A stretch of 64,000 nucleotides of DNA from Heliomicrobium gestii (GCF_009877435.1 NZ_WXEX01000005.1:124001-188000), one strand, 5' to 3'; positions 32,630-42,770 are shown, numbered from the stretch's first letter. Notes: generated by a model not told the origin, from the letters alone. Numbers and translations are program-made.

Positions 32630-33334
32630 TCAAGGCCCTGCTGGGATGTGTTTTTTCGCCAATATGGTGGACAGATAGGTCAGCTTCTGGCCGCGCAGCT
32701 TCTCCAGGTCAGACTCGATCAGTTCCCCCGACATGCCGCACCGGCTGATCAGCACGGCTTGCTTGTGGAAGCCGTGCTGTTCGAGGAGATCGATGATCCG
32801 GTCCAGGTTTTTATGTACCTTCAGGAGCACCACCGACTCGGACTTGCGAAGGGCCGCCTCGATGTTGGAGGCCTCATCGTCGACGGGCACGATGGTGATC
32901 GACTCCTCCTCGTCGGCCAAGGGAAAGCCGGCCCGGCAGGCGGCGGCGGTGAAGGATACGACACCAGGGACGGTTTCGACGGGGTAGCCCCGCTCTTCAA
33001 GCCGGCGGGCGATGTGCATGTATTTGCTGTAGAGCATCGGGTCGCCCCGGGAGATGAAGACGGTGAGTTTGCCCGAGTCCAGCAGTTCGATGATGGCCTG
33101 GCTGGCGGCCTCCACCTTTTCCTCATCATAGGCCCGGGGGATGGGCAGTTCATAGACCTCCGCGCCAGGGGACAGGCGGTCACGAACGATGGCGAGAGCG
33201 GCGCATCCGGTTCCCTTTTTCTTCGAATAGGGGGCGATGATCGCATCGGCTGCGCCGAGCAGGCGCACCGCTTTCAACGTGAGCAATTCAGGGTCCCCCG
33301 GTCCGACGCCGACACCGTAAAAGGTTCCTTTCAT
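32630..33334 (-). CDS. cbiL: Precorrin-2/cobalt-factor-2 C20-methyltransferase
   Basis: A 234-residue CbiL/CobI enzyme that adds the C20 methyl group early in corrin-ring synthesis. Family features are FYGVGVGPGDPELLTLKAVRLL, FISRGDPMLYSKYM, VETVPGVVSFTAAACRAGFPLA and ISRCGMSGELIESDLEKL. It stands alone without other cobalamin genes. No cobalamin riboswitch is recognisable in the roughly 200 bases upstream. AAAGGAG precedes ATG 33334. Confidence 0.92.
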   Translation of the reverse strand: MKGTFYGVGVGPGDPELLTLKAVRLLGAADAIIAPYSKKKGTGCAALAIVRDRLSPGAEVYELPIPRAYDEEKVEAASQAIIELLDSGKLTVFISRGDPMLYSKYMHIARRLEERGYPVETVPGVVSFTAAACRAGFPLADEEESITIVPVDDEASNIEAALRKSESVVLLKVHKNLDRIIDLLEQHGFHKQAVLISRCGMSGELIESDLEKLRGQKLTYLSTILAKKHIPAGP

Positions 33335-33555
33335 GAGCCTTCTCTCCTTTCCCGGACAAATCGATACATTCCCCTTCGGCAGTCGCGCCTTCCTGTCTGT
33401 CCTTTTTCTCGACAGTGCGGTGAAGAGGCGTGGTTTCCCTCTATTATACTGATTTTTCGCGGGATCTTTCGAGCAATCATGGTATTTTTTTCACGGGAAG
33501 GGGAAGCGCGGCCTGGGCTTTTCATCGGGGCATAATAGCCCCGGAGGTGAGCCAC

Positions 33556-33669
33556 ATGACGAAAGACAAGTCGACAAAAGATACCCAAACGACCAAAAAA
33601 GATCCCGACCAGACCAAGTTTCAAGCGCCGGGAGAGCCGCGGGTGCGCGACCTGCCGCAAAACAAGTAG
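33556..33669 (+). CDS. Small hydrophilic protein (37 residues)
   Basis: ATG 33556 follows GGAGGTGAGCCAC, and a clean terminator lies eight bases past the stop codon, which together support a real gene. The product is Lys/Thr/Asp-rich (starts MTKDKSTKDTQTTKKDPDQ), with no hydrophobic segment. No family recognised; it could resemble small acid-soluble spore-type or stress peptides, but nothing in the sequence settles this. Confidence 0.6.
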   Translation: MTKDKSTKDTQTTKKDPDQTKFQAPGEPRVRDLPQNK

Positions 33670-33676
33670 CCGAGCC

Positions 33677-33703
33677 ATCCACTCCGCAAGGGGTGGATTT
33701 TTC
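33677..33703 (+). terminator. Terminator after the 37-residue gene
   Basis: ATCCACTCC and GGGGTGGAT with a GCAA tetraloop, followed by TTTTT. Confidence 0.85.
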
Positions 33704-33757
33704 GTCTTGCCACCCATGGGCAGGGCGGTTCCGCAAAAGTGCCCAGTTGGGGGGCTG

Positions 33758-36700
33758 CTACTCGGGCAGCAGGTTGGCCAACAAGGGGCGCAAGCGCTCA
33801 TAATTTCGGATCACGCCGTCATCGAGGGAGAGGGCGATCCCCTTTTGGGCAAACTCGGCGCATCGCCCCGCATAGGCGGCGAGTTCTTGCGCCTCGTCAG
33901 TCTCGGCTTCTACAGCGACCGTATCTTCTCCTTCAAAATCCGCTTGTCCTCCAAAAGCCGCTTCCTCCACAACCGGATCTCCGCCCCAAAAACCCTTTTC
34001 TCCTTCAAAAGATTCCTCTCTCGACCCAGACGTCCTCACTGCGGCCAGCGCCCGCTCCAACCGGACGGCGATGTGGTCTTGCCGGAGCCGCTCCAGGGTA
34101 TCCGGCCCGAAACGGTGCAGATAGACGAAGGCCTGAAAGGCCTTGCGGGGGGTGGACGAGAAAAGCCAGTAGATGGGCCGCTTGTGGTACATTTTGAGGT
34201 GGTCTCCATAATATTCGCTGCGAAAATAGCGGCGCAACCGCGCTTCCGCTGTCTCCCCGCCTCTGCGGCGGAGCGCGTCGGCGAGCCAGTTCAGGTTTTC
34301 TTCGACCGTCCCTTCGCCAAAGGTATGGATGAGAAATGCCCGGAGGCGCCCCAGGGCGTCGTCGCCGCCTCCCTGCCGATCGTCAACAGGCAGGATCCCG
34401 TCCGGAACGGGCCGGAACGGGCCGTAGTTCTCTTCCTCAAAAAGGCCGCCGGCGTAGGCCAGACCCGGCCGGTCCAGGCTGTAACGTCCCAGGATGCAAC
34501 CGACGGCATATGAAAGGAAGGAGCGCCCATCCCGCCCGCGGTCTGCCCGGGCGAGGGTGATATCGGCCTCGGCCACCTCCGGGGACAGTTCGCCCGAGAG
34601 GCCGTATACCTGGAGGAAGAGGGCGTTGATCCTTTCCTCATTGGCCCGCATCTGCCGGAAGCGGCCTTCCGCGTGCTCCTGCCAGCGAGCGAAGGCCTCG
34701 GCCAGGGTCGCCGCCCCCTGTCGATAGGTCAAAAAGGGGTGGGCGGCGAAGCGCCAGGACAGTTCCCGGTCGTCCCAGTCGGCTCGGGCCAGTTGGACGT
34801 TTTCGGCAGCCAGGCGCTCAATTTCCCTCCGGCGCCGGTCACCGGGCGCGCAGGCGGGGACCGGCAGCGCGGCGATGTTGCCGACCTGGAAGTTGAGGGT
34901 CGGGTTTATGACCTTCAGCAGGTAGAAGGAGAGGTTGCTGCACAAAAAGGCGAGCAGGAAGAGGCGGTCAACCTCCTCCGGGAACAGGGACGAGCCGCCC
35001 ACATCGAAGATGAATCCCTGGGGCGTATAGCGAACGCCGAATTTGGAGGAACTGACAAAGGACCATGTGATCCCTTCTCGGAAATACCACGCCCGGTTTC
35101 GAATCACCGACGGCCGGTGCTGGCGCACGGCCCGACCGTCGTCTGCCCAGTCGATGACATACTCCTGATTGCCGTACCATTTGCGGTACCGCCCGCCCTT
35201 GTTGTAGGGGATCCAGCGCCGCCCCGAAACCAGTGCCGCCTCTGGGCTTCTGACATCAAATCCGATGGCGGCAAGGGCGACCTCATGCCAGCGGCGCAAG
35301 AAGCGGTCATTGTCAGCCGTCGCCAATCCTTGCCTGGGCGCCGCCAGGCGGCTGAGGGACGGGTGGCTGGTGAAGACCTGGCGCACCGCCTCAGGGATCC
35401 AGTAGGCGATGGGCGATCCGGCGATGGCGAGAAAGGACGCTCCGCCTCGATGACGGTAGCCTTTGCCGGGCGGCGGAAAGAACCGGGGTTCATCGCCCTC
35501 CAGGTCGGCAGGGTCCACATGGACAATGGTCCCTGCCACACTCGGGTCGCCTTTGCGCAGCACCGTCGCCACAGTGCCGAAAGCGATGCCCATGACCATG
35601 TTGGCCATGTGAACCATGGCCACGATCCCATAGGTCTGGAGCAGGTGCCGCCGGTAGGCCTCATAAGTGGCCAGAAACATCCAGGACTGCATGGTGACGG
35701 TCGCATGATAACCGCCCTCGGCGACGAGGGACTCCATCCGCTCCATGAAGGCGGCAAAGAGGTCGCCCTTTGTCTGCGGATAGTGACGCCGAAGGAACTC
35801 GCGCAGCTCGCCGTTCATGTTGCGAATGCCCATGTAGGGCGGGTTGGTGATCACCACATCGTAGCGGTCGGTCAGCAGCCGCCCTTGCCGCAGCGCCTGG
35901 CGCGCCCGGCGCAGGTCGCCGGCGCGCAGTCCCGTTCCTGGCACTGGGGAAGCTTCTCCCTCCCTACAGCAGGCCAAAAGCGCTTCGATCCGCCCTTCCC
36001 CATCGTCGAAGTCGATCCGTTCCGGCCGCAGCAGCGAGCCGAAGTGGCTGGCGTCTTCAAAGAGCGACAGGAGCGCCGTAATTTTGTCGGTATTTTCATC
36101 AGGGCCGGCGATCAATGCGGCAACAGCGTGAACGTCGATCCCCCGCGTCTCCTGCAGCCCATAGACCCGGATCTGCAGCGCCCTTTGCAAGACAGAAGGG
36201 CTGCGTTCCCGCGCTTTCATCAGCAGGGCGAACGCCGCCAAGCGGGCCGCCCGCTCGTCCACGTCAAGGCCGGCCAGGTTTTTCTCCAAGATCACCGGGA
36301 GGTATGCTTCCGGTGAGACTCCCTGGCGCTCGTACCCATCGGCCAGGAGATCGAAGGCGTAGACGAGGATGTGGCCGGCGCCGCAGGCCGGATCGAGCAG
36401 GCGGATCGACGCCAGATCTCGATCATCCGGTGAAAAGCCCCCGGCGGTCGTCTCTCCGGCCGGCGGCGATGACTTTTCTTCTTCGTCAGGAAGGGCGTAG
36501 CGCCACCGGCTGGCTGTGCCGGTCTGAGGCGACAACTGCCCCAGCAGCCGCCCGAGCGAATTCTCAACCATAAACCGGACGATCCAGCGGGGCGTGAACA
36601 ATTGGGTCGCTGCCGGAATATCGGCCTCGGCGATCTTGCGGGAAGCCGGCTGCGTAAAGACCTCGTCTTTTCGCTCAGCCCAGTAGAATTGGTGCAACCA

Positions 36701-37162
36701 GCCCAGGATCTCCACATGGCCCATCTCCTCAGCCGGGATCTCCACGGCGAGGCGGCGGGCAAAACCATCGGCCGCCCAGAGCGCCTCGGGCAGCCACCGT
36801 TCCGTCCAGGGTGGGCAGGGATCGACGAAGAGATCCGCAAGGGTCTGCATCGCCCGGCAGCGTTCAATGGCGCGCGATCGGAGCGCGGCGGGGGTATCGC
36901 CCTCTATCCCGCCTACCGCCTCCAGATAGCCCTTTGCTTCCATGAAGCGCAGCGCGAGGAGCCGAATAAACCAGGTGTAGGCGACGGTCTCGACGGTGGC
37001 GGCATCTGTGACGGACACCGTGGAGACGGTGGCGGCGTTGCGATTGGCGGGGTCATGACCGGTGGCAGCGGCGGCGTCGGATCGGCAGGCGGCTTGCCCC
37101 ACCAGGCGAACCAGTTCCGCCCGGGCGCGGACGGCGAAGTTTTTCAGTGCACCTCTGTTCAT
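33758..37162 (-). CDS. pglX: PglX-type adenine-specific DNA methyltransferase (BREX family)
   Basis: A 1134-residue protein whose start MNRGALKNFAVRARAEL and overall plan match PglX, the methyltransferase of BREX/Pgl phage defence. The SAM motif is LLDPACGAGHILVYAFD (about residue 256) and the catalytic N6-adenine motif is VVITNPPYMGIRNMNG (about residue 437). A long C-terminal half (target recognition and helical region) follows. I start at ATG 37162 because GGAGG lies five bases upstream; the frame upstream is low-complexity Gly/Pro/Arg. No brxA, brxB, brxC, pglZ or brxL gene adjoins it, and no restriction subunit is visible. Confidence 0.88.
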   Translation of the reverse strand: MNRGALKNFAVRARAELVRLVGQAACRSDAAAATGHDPANRNAATVSTVSVTDAATVETVAYTWFIRLLALRFMEAKGYLEAVGGIEGDTPAALRSRAIERCRAMQTLADLFVDPCPPWTERWLPEALWAADGFARRLAVEIPAEEMGHVEILGWLHQFYWAERKDEVFTQPASRKIAEADIPAATQLFTPRWIVRFMVENSLGRLLGQLSPQTGTASRWRYALPDEEEKSSPPAGETTAGGFSPDDRDLASIRLLDPACGAGHILVYAFDLLADGYERQGVSPEAYLPVILEKNLAGLDVDERAARLAAFALLMKARERSPSVLQRALQIRVYGLQETRGIDVHAVAALIAGPDENTDKITALLSLFEDASHFGSLLRPERIDFDDGEGRIEALLACCREGEASPVPGTGLRAGDLRRARQALRQGRLLTDRYDVVITNPPYMGIRNMNGELREFLRRHYPQTKGDLFAAFMERMESLVAEGGYHATVTMQSWMFLATYEAYRRHLLQTYGIVAMVHMANMVMGIAFGTVATVLRKGDPSVAGTIVHVDPADLEGDEPRFFPPPGKGYRHRGGASFLAIAGSPIAYWIPEAVRQVFTSHPSLSRLAAPRQGLATADNDRFLRRWHEVALAAIGFDVRSPEAALVSGRRWIPYNKGGRYRKWYGNQEYVIDWADDGRAVRQHRPSVIRNRAWYFREGITWSFVSSSKFGVRYTPQGFIFDVGGSSLFPEEVDRLFLLAFLCSNLSFYLLKVINPTLNFQVGNIAALPVPACAPGDRRRREIERLAAENVQLARADWDDRELSWRFAAHPFLTYRQGAATLAEAFARWQEHAEGRFRQMRANEERINALFLQVYGLSGELSPEVAEADITLARADRGRDGRSFLSYAVGCILGRYSLDRPGLAYAGGLFEEENYGPFRPVPDGILPVDDRQGGGDDALGRLRAFLIHTFGEGTVEENLNWLADALRRRGGETAEARLRRYFRSEYYGDHLKMYHKRPIYWLFSSTPRKAFQAFVYLHRFGPDTLERLRQDHIAVRLERALAAVRTSGSREESFEGEKGFWGGDPVVEEAAFGGQADFEGEDTVAVEAETDEAQELAAYAGRCAEFAQKGIALSLDDGVIRNYERLRPLLANLLPE

Positions 37163-37195
37163 CGTCGCCTCCGTCTCCTTCTCCTGCTGTGTTTT

Positions 37196-37258
37196 CCCTG
37201 GAAAACAAGGTTGCCCCCGTGAAAAACCTGACGGTTCTTCCGGGGGCCTTCTTGTTGC
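37196..37258 (-). terminator. Stem-loop between the Sel1-repeat gene and pglX
   Basis: Long arms centred on GGCCCCCG and CGGGGGC, extended by AACAAG/CTTGTT, followed on the minus strand by TTTTCC. A likely terminator of the Sel1 gene. Confidence 0.6.
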
Positions 37259-37260
37259 CC

Positions 37261-37926
37261 TTACCGTCTCTTTCGGTCCAGGGCCGCCACCTTTTTCTGG
37301 GCTTCCTCGTCGCCCTGGGCCGCCGCCTTGCGGTACCATGCCAGGGCCTCGGCGCGATCCTGCCCGATTCCCTCGCCTTCCTCATACATGAAGGCCAGGT
37401 TGAACTGGGCGTCCATATGGCCCTGCTCGGCGGCGAGGCGATACCAGCGCACCGCTTCGGCGTCATCTTTTTCCACACCCTGGCCCAGGGCGTAGAGGAG
37501 AGCCAACTCGAACTGCCCATCGGCGTCTCCCTGGTCGGCCGCCTTCCGGTACCAATCCAGGGCGCGGCCGTCATCCCGCTCCACACCGCGACCCTCGGCA
37601 TACATCTGGGCCAGGTACAACTGGGCCTCGGCAATCCCTTGGTCTGCCGCGCGCTCGTACCAGCGCGCCGCTTCGGCTGCATCGGGCGACAGGCCCGTTC
37701 CCTCTTCATAGAGCATGCCCAGGCTGAGTTGGGCCGGTCCATGCCCCTGCGCGGCGGCTCGGGAGAACCACGCGACCGCCTCTTTCGCGCTCTGGGGAAC
37801 CCCCCGGCCTTCCTCACACCGGCGGGCCAGTTGGTACTGGGCTTCCGCGTCGCCGCCTTCGGCGGATTGGCGGAGCGCCGCGATGGACGGTTCATCCCCG
37901 TTTTTTCTATGTTTCTCTGTCTCCAT
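37261..37926 (-). CDS. Sel1-like repeat protein
   Basis: A 221-residue soluble protein made almost wholly of Sel1-type tetratricopeptide repeats of 36 residues, each like AQLYLAQMYAEGRGVERDDG followed by ALDWYRKAADQG. About five full copies run from residue 26 to 215. Sel1 repeats bind other proteins. No signal peptide is visible, so it is probably cytoplasmic. GAGGTGATCGCCC precedes ATG 37926. The start is near the 3' end of the histidine kinase gene on the same strand. Confidence 0.88.
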   Translation of the reverse strand: METEKHRKNGDEPSIAALRQSAEGGDAEAQYQLARRCEEGRGVPQSAKEAVAWFSRAAAQGHGPAQLSLGMLYEEGTGLSPDAAEAARWYERAADQGIAEAQLYLAQMYAEGRGVERDDGRALDWYRKAADQGDADGQFELALLYALGQGVEKDDAEAVRWYRLAAEQGHMDAQFNLAFMYEEGEGIGQDRAEALAWYRKAAAQGDEEAQKKVAALDRKRR

Positions 37927-38037
37927 GGGCGATCACCTCAGTTTCATCCTCTTCAACGACTGCCGCGGTTCCACTATGGCTTCATCTTCGACGGCATCCG
38001 CCATTCCTATTCCCATTCAAGGGCACCCTCATGTATT

Positions 38038-40728
38038 TCAAGCCGCCCCGCCATTTTCCTTCAATGAACCGGCCCCATCGTTATGACTTCCCCTGTCTGG
38101 CGGCAGTTCGGGCAGCACGGCCCAGAGCGCCTCCCGATACTCGTCAAATTCCAGCTTTAGCTGATCGATCTTCTGATCAGCGTCGTCAAAGCGGCCCTCG
38201 TGTCCCATCTTTTCCAGTTCGAGGCTGAGCAGGGAGAACCGTTTGGCGCCGAAGTTGGCGCCGACCGATTTCAGGCTGTGGGCGGCAATGGTGAATTTCT
38301 CTGGATCGCGCGCCTGCCATCCCGCTTCCAGTTTATGAAACAGTTCGTCCATGTTGCTGAAAAACATCTCAAACAACTGGACCAGCGCGCGCGGCTCCTT
38401 CGGGTCGACCCAATCGGTGCGGATCTCATTGAGCATGACCATGTCGAGGATCTGGGCCTTCGTCGCCGCGCCGGGCGCACCCGTTGCGCCGCCCACTGCC
38501 GGATTTTGGGTCGTTCCAATGGAGGGACTTTTCGCGGCAGTGCTCGCGTCGCTGCCGGCGCGCTCCGCCCCTTCGACCCGTTCGATTTGTTCTGCCGCCG
38601 CCCCCGTCGCCGGGGCCTCTGTGACGACGATGGAGGCTTCTGTTTCCATCGGCAGCCACCGGCGTAGGGTTCGCCACAGATCATCCCGCTTGAAGGGCTT
38701 GCTGATGTAGTCATCCATGCCGGCGGCGAGACACTCGTCACGATCGCCTTGCATGGCCCGGGCCGTTAACGCCACGATCGGCCTGTGTTCGCCTTCTCGC
38801 TCTGCTTGCCGGATCCGCCGGGTGGCCTCATAGCCATCCATCAACGGCATATGGCAGTCCATCAAGATCAGCCGGTAATCCTGCTGGGTGACCGCATCCA
38901 CTGCCTCCAAGCCGTTTTCGGCCACATCAGCCGTTACGCCGAATTTTTCTAAGAGGTTCATGGCCAGCTTTTGATTGATCGGGTTGTCCTCCACGAGGAG
39001 CACCCGTCCCTCAAAGCGCACCGGGAAGGACGGGGCTTTTTCCCCGACGACAGCGGCGTAGCCGTGACCGACGGGACCGCCGAACCAATCGTTGCCGGTC
39101 AACCCCTCGGCGCGCTCCAGCGGTACAGAAAACCAGAACGTGGAGCCTTCGCCCGGCTCGCTGCTCAGGCCGATCCGGCCGCCCATCAAGTCGACAAGGC
39201 GCTTCGATATGGCCAGTCCCAGTCCGGTTCCTTCGTAGTTGCGGGTGCTCGAACCGTCCGCCTGGCTGAAGGGCTGGAAGAGCTTCTCTTGGTTGGCTTT
39301 CGCGATGCCGATGCCCGTGTCTCTGACCTCGAAACGCAAGATCCAGCGCCTCTCCGCTTTTTCTTCGGGAAGGACGCGAAGGTGAACCTCCCCTTTATCG
39401 GTAAACTTGATGGCGTTCCCGAGCAGATTGAAGAGGATCTGCTGGATGCGCACCGGATCGCCCCAAAAAGCGGGCGGTATGTCCGGCGCCAGCGATCCCC
39501 AGAGGAGCAGCCCTTTTTCGCTGGCCCGGAGGGCAAGGGTCTTTTCCACCTGCCGCACGGCCAGCGGCAGATCAAAGGCGCGGCGATCCAACTCCAGCTT
39601 GCCGGCCTCGATCTTGGAGAAATCCAGGATGTCGTTGATGATGTTCAACAGCAGTTGGGCCGAGAACTGCACCGTAGCCACATAGTCGCGCTGGCTATCG
39701 TCAAGAGGGGTGTCCAGGAGCAGGTCGGTCATGCCGATGACGCCGTTCATGGGGGTCCGGATCTCGTGGCTCATGGAGGCGAGGAATTCGCTCTTGGTCC
39801 GGTTCGCCTCTTCGGCCGCTTCCTTCGCCGCAATCAGTTCCGTCTCGACCTGTTCCCGCTCCTTGATCTCCTCGGCCAACTGCTGATTTGTCCGGGAGAG
39901 ATCGTCGGCCATCTGCTTCAACCGCCCGTTCGATTGGTTCAACCGGTAGAAAAGCAGGTTGTAGGGCTCCTTCAAGCTCGTCTCGACGATGGCTTTATAG
40001 AGGTTATAATAGGCCGTTAGCTTGAACAAATGGCCGAGAAAATTGGAGAAGGCATACATCTCTGTATAGGAGGTGAAACAGAGCTCCGTGCCCACCGAGA
40101 GGGAGAAAAAGGCCGTGAGATAGCGATAGACCTTGGGGTGGAATTCATCCCGCTGCCTCCACAGGAGGTAGATGGAGAGAATCATGATTCCCGAGATGAC
40201 ATACTCACTGTTCTTCTTAAAAGGCGTCAAGCCCTGTCCGTCGACAAAACAAACAGGGAAGTTTCCCCATAAAAACACAGAGAGTAGAAAGAGGATGGAC
40301 AAACCGGCATAGATCGCAAAGATCCCTGCCGGACTCGGCTTGCGATAAAGAAAAAAGATCGAGAGCAGCATGGCCGTGCTTTCGAGGTAACGGGCGATCA
40401 GCCACATCTGCGGCGCCAGGTTGGTTCCATAGGCCGGAAAAATGCCCATCCCCTGATAGGCCAGCGCGTGCAGCATGTCAAAGATGGCCGCTGAGGAGCA
40501 GGCGATACCCAAGTAGAGAAAAAAACTGTTGGACGCCAGGGCATAGGTATTGATGACAAGGATCAGAACAACGACGCTGATGCAGATGGTGGTGAATTCA
40601 ATAAAGGTGTGAAAAAGCGGGTAGCTGATTTCACTGAGACCAAAAGCGCCGAGACACAAGGAGATCCAGAGGAACATTGAAAAACCACCCCAGGATCGGT
40701 CCTCCGATGTTGCGTTCGTCCCTTGCAC
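38038..40728 (-). CDS. Hybrid sensor histidine kinase (MASE3-type membrane sensor, receiver, Hpt)
   Basis: An 896-residue signalling protein. Residues about 15-250 form a MASE3-like membrane module of seven or eight helices ([29 protein letters not shown]-like). A coiled coil then leads to HisKA with the phospho-His box [16 protein letters not shown] (near 319), the ATPase ([29 protein letters not shown]), a receiver domain with phospho-Asp in [19 protein letters not shown], and a C-terminal Hpt domain with [15 protein letters not shown]. It can run a phosphorelay; no response regulator with an output domain is nearby. I use GTG 40728 behind GGGAGGGG; the frame is open to 40815. Confidence 0.9.
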   Translation of the reverse strand: MQGTNATSEDRSWGGFSMFLWISLCLGAFGLSEISYPLFHTFIEFTTICISVVVLILVINTYALASNSFFLYLGIACSSAAIFDMLHALAYQGMGIFPAYGTNLAPQMWLIARYLESTAMLLSIFFLYRKPSPAGIFAIYAGLSILFLLSVFLWGNFPVCFVDGQGLTPFKKNSEYVISGIMILSIYLLWRQRDEFHPKVYRYLTAFFSLSVGTELCFTSYTEMYAFSNFLGHLFKLTAYYNLYKAIVETSLKEPYNLLFYRLNQSNGRLKQMADDLSRTNQQLAEEIKEREQVETELIAAKEAAEEANRTKSEFLASMSHEIRTPMNGVIGMTDLLLDTPLDDSQRDYVATVQFSAQLLLNIINDILDFSKIEAGKLELDRRAFDLPLAVRQVEKTLALRASEKGLLLWGSLAPDIPPAFWGDPVRIQQILFNLLGNAIKFTDKGEVHLRVLPEEKAERRWILRFEVRDTGIGIAKANQEKLFQPFSQADGSSTRNYEGTGLGLAISKRLVDLMGGRIGLSSEPGEGSTFWFSVPLERAEGLTGNDWFGGPVGHGYAAVVGEKAPSFPVRFEGRVLLVEDNPINQKLAMNLLEKFGVTADVAENGLEAVDAVTQQDYRLILMDCHMPLMDGYEATRRIRQAEREGEHRPIVALTARAMQGDRDECLAAGMDDYISKPFKRDDLWRTLRRWLPMETEASIVVTEAPATGAAAEQIERVEGAERAGSDASTAAKSPSIGTTQNPAVGGATGAPGAATKAQILDMVMLNEIRTDWVDPKEPRALVQLFEMFFSNMDELFHKLEAGWQARDPEKFTIAAHSLKSVGANFGAKRFSLLSLELEKMGHEGRFDDADQKIDQLKLEFDEYREALWAVLPELPPDRGSHNDGAGSLKENGGAA

Positions 40729-40950
40729 AGAATCCCCTCCCTCTTCCCCTATTCCTTTCGATCCCCCCTCAGGGACAGCCGGTACATGATGAATCCCGAA
40801 ACTTGTCCGGAACACTTGTGTTAATTGTAACTAACTCAAGTCCGACTTAATAGTAAAAAAATGCGAACTTTCTATTATCGAGGCGAACGGACGCTGTCAT
40901 TTCCATGGCGACTCACGTTCCAACGATGAAACGCTCTCAAATAAAAAAAG

Positions 40951-40993
40951 AAAAACCGCCTAGCCCTATGAAGGACACGGTTAGGCGGTTTTT
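40951..40993 (-). terminator. Terminator of the ECF transporter operon
   Basis: Perfect arms AAAAACCGCCTA and TAGGCGGTTTTT with a 19-base loop and a T-rich tail on the minus strand. It fills most of the 310-base gap between the kinase gene and ecfT; I see nothing else there. Confidence 0.9.
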
Positions 40994-41040
40994 ACGATGC
41001 AGTTTCCCTTCCCCCAGCGTCTGTTCAAGCCGTTGACGAT

Positions 41041-41814
41041 CTAGCTGAACGGACGGAGCGCCGCCGTGGCAACGGCCAGCAGGAGCGCAGCGATGACGGT
41101 GCTGTCGATAACACCCAGTTTTTCGGAACGGTAGTAGGTTCGACCGGGCAGGCCAAAGCCGCGCGTCTCCATGGCCATGGCCATCCGTTCCGCCCGCTGC
41201 AGCGACAGGTTCACCAGGGGCAGCGCCAGCGGGAAGATCGCCTTCAGCCGAGCCAGCGATCCGCCGCCGAAGTCGTGGGCGCGCGCCTCCTGGGCCTCGC
41301 GGATCAGGCGCACCTCTTCCAGGAAGGTGGGGATGAAACGCAGCGATGTGATGAACAAGAAGGCGTAGTCATAGGGAACCTTCAGGTATTCGACCAGCGC
41401 GAGGACGGTGCTCCGCATGGGCGTCGTCAACAGAAAGAGCAGAAAGCTGGTGACGATTGTGATCATGCGCAGGGCCATTGAAATCCCAAAGAGCAGCCCG
41501 GCGTCGGTGATCGTCAGCCAGGAGAGGCCGGCGATGGGACCGACGATCACGTTGCCCTCGCTGATGAAAAAGATCTGCAAGAGGATCAGGATGAGGGCTA
41601 CCTTGAACAGTCCCTTGACGGCGGCCAGGGTTTCGCGACCGACGCCGGCGATGGCGGAGAGGGCGAGCAGGGACAGCAGCAGCAGCGACAGGGATAGGGG
41701 ATCGTGGAAGATGAGGCTGATCGTCAACACAGCCAGGGCGGCCGATAGTTTGGTCAGCGCATGCAGCCGGTGCACCGGCGACGCGACAGGGACATACTCG
41801 ATCGTCACTGACAT
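41041..41814 (-). CDS. ecfT: ECF transporter transmembrane protein EcfT
   Basis: A 257-residue CbiQ-family membrane protein, the scaffold of an energy-coupling factor transporter. It has about six hydrophobic segments and the two coupling motifs: REAQEARAHDFGGG and AERMAMAMETRGFG, which contain the Ala-Arg-Gly-type signatures that contact the ATPases. It overlaps the end of ecfA2 by ten bases. It is the last gene of the trpP-like operon before a strong terminator. Confidence 0.92.
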   Translation of the reverse strand: MSVTIEYVPVASPVHRLHALTKLSAALAVLTISLIFHDPLSLSLLLLSLLALSAIAGVGRETLAAVKGLFKVALILILLQIFFISEGNVIVGPIAGLSWLTITDAGLLFGISMALRMITIVTSFLLFLLTTPMRSTVLALVEYLKVPYDYAFLFITSLRFIPTFLEEVRLIREAQEARAHDFGGGSLARLKAIFPLALPLVNLSLQRAERMAMAMETRGFGLPGRTYYRSEKLGVIDSTVIAALLLAVATAALRPFS

Positions 41815-42770
41815 GCGGCCACCCTCCCCCTTCTGTCCTCCTGTTCGCCCAGGCGCGCCTTCGCCAGCCGGGCGACCGTTGCCGCAAGGGCGTCCACCGA
41901 ATCGACCGTGGCCGGCACGCCAAAGGGCGCCAGGCGGCGGGCCAGTTCTGCAGCCAGGGGCAGCCGCAGGCCGGCCGATTGCAGGGCCGCCTCATGGCGG
42001 AAGAGTTCCGCCGGCGGGGCATCCAGGGTGATCTGCCCGTCATCCAGAGCCAGCACGCGGTGAGCGTACTCGTGAACCAACTCCATGTCATGGGTGATGA
42101 ACAGCACGGCGTGGCCGCGCCGGTGTAACTGCTGCAGGATCGCCATGATCTGCCGGGCCTCACGAAAATCCTGGCCGCTGGTCGGTTCATCGACGATGAT
42201 CACCGGCGTCTCCATGGCCAACACGGCGGCCAGGGCTGCTCGCTTGCGCTGTCCCCGGCTCAGCAAGGCCGGATCGCTGTCCCGGAATCCTTCCAAGCCG
42301 ACGGCGGCAAGTGCCGTCTCTACCCGTTTCACCAGATCGGCGCCGGTAAGACCGAGGTTGCGCGGGCCAAAGGCCACTTCGTCAAAGAGGGTGTCGTGAA
42401 AGATCATGTGATCGGGGTTTTGAAAAACATAACCGACCGTCCGGGCCAGGCGGGCGACAGCGGTCTTGCCCGTATCCTGGCCGTCGACAAGGACCGTGCC
42501 GGCAGTCGGCTTCAGTAGGCCGTTAAAATGCTTCGTCAGCGTCGTCTTCCCGGCGCCGTTGCGACCGATGAGGGCGATCATCTCACCGGCGCGAATCGTC
42601 ACATCGACGCCCCGCAAGGCCTCCCGGCCAGACCGGTAGGTGTGGCGCAGCGACCGCGCCTCAAGGATCACCTTGTCCGCGACAGCCTTGACGCCAGCGA
42701 AGGTGTCCTCGCTGTTCCCGTGGGCTGTGGCATTATCCCTTCCGGCTTTGCCGCCGCGAATCAAATTCAT
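41805..42770 (-). CDS. ecfA2: ECF transporter ATPase, second subunit
   Basis: A 321-residue ABC ATPase. Walker A is LIGRNGAGKTTLTKHF, the Q-loop follows in GYVFQNPDHMIFHDTLFDEV, the signature is ALLSRGQRKRAALAAVL (with SRGQR in place of the usual SGGQ), and Walker B is PVIIVDEPTSGQD. ATG 42770 lies eight bases past GGAGG, and its first four bases overlap the stop of ecfA1. The C-terminal 60 residues are an extension typical of EcfA. Confidence 0.92.
   Translation of the reverse strand: MNLIRGGKAGRDNATAHGNSEDTFAGVKAVADKVILEARSLRHTYRSGREALRGVDVTIRAGEMIALIGRNGAGKTTLTKHFNGLLKPTAGTVLVDGQDTGKTAVARLARTVGYVFQNPDHMIFHDTLFDEVAFGPRNLGLTGADLVKRVETALAAVGLEGFRDSDPALLSRGQRKRAALAAVLAMETPVIIVDEPTSGQDFREARQIMAILQQLHRRGHAVLFITHDMELVHEYAHRVLALDDGQITLDAPPAELFRHEAALQSAGLRLPLAAELARRLAPFGVPATVDSVDALAATVARLAKARLGEQEDRRGRVAACQ

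Noticed and set aside
33335-33555. Cobalamin riboswitch ahead of cbiL
   Set aside because: The interval is short and lacks a recognisable B12 box.
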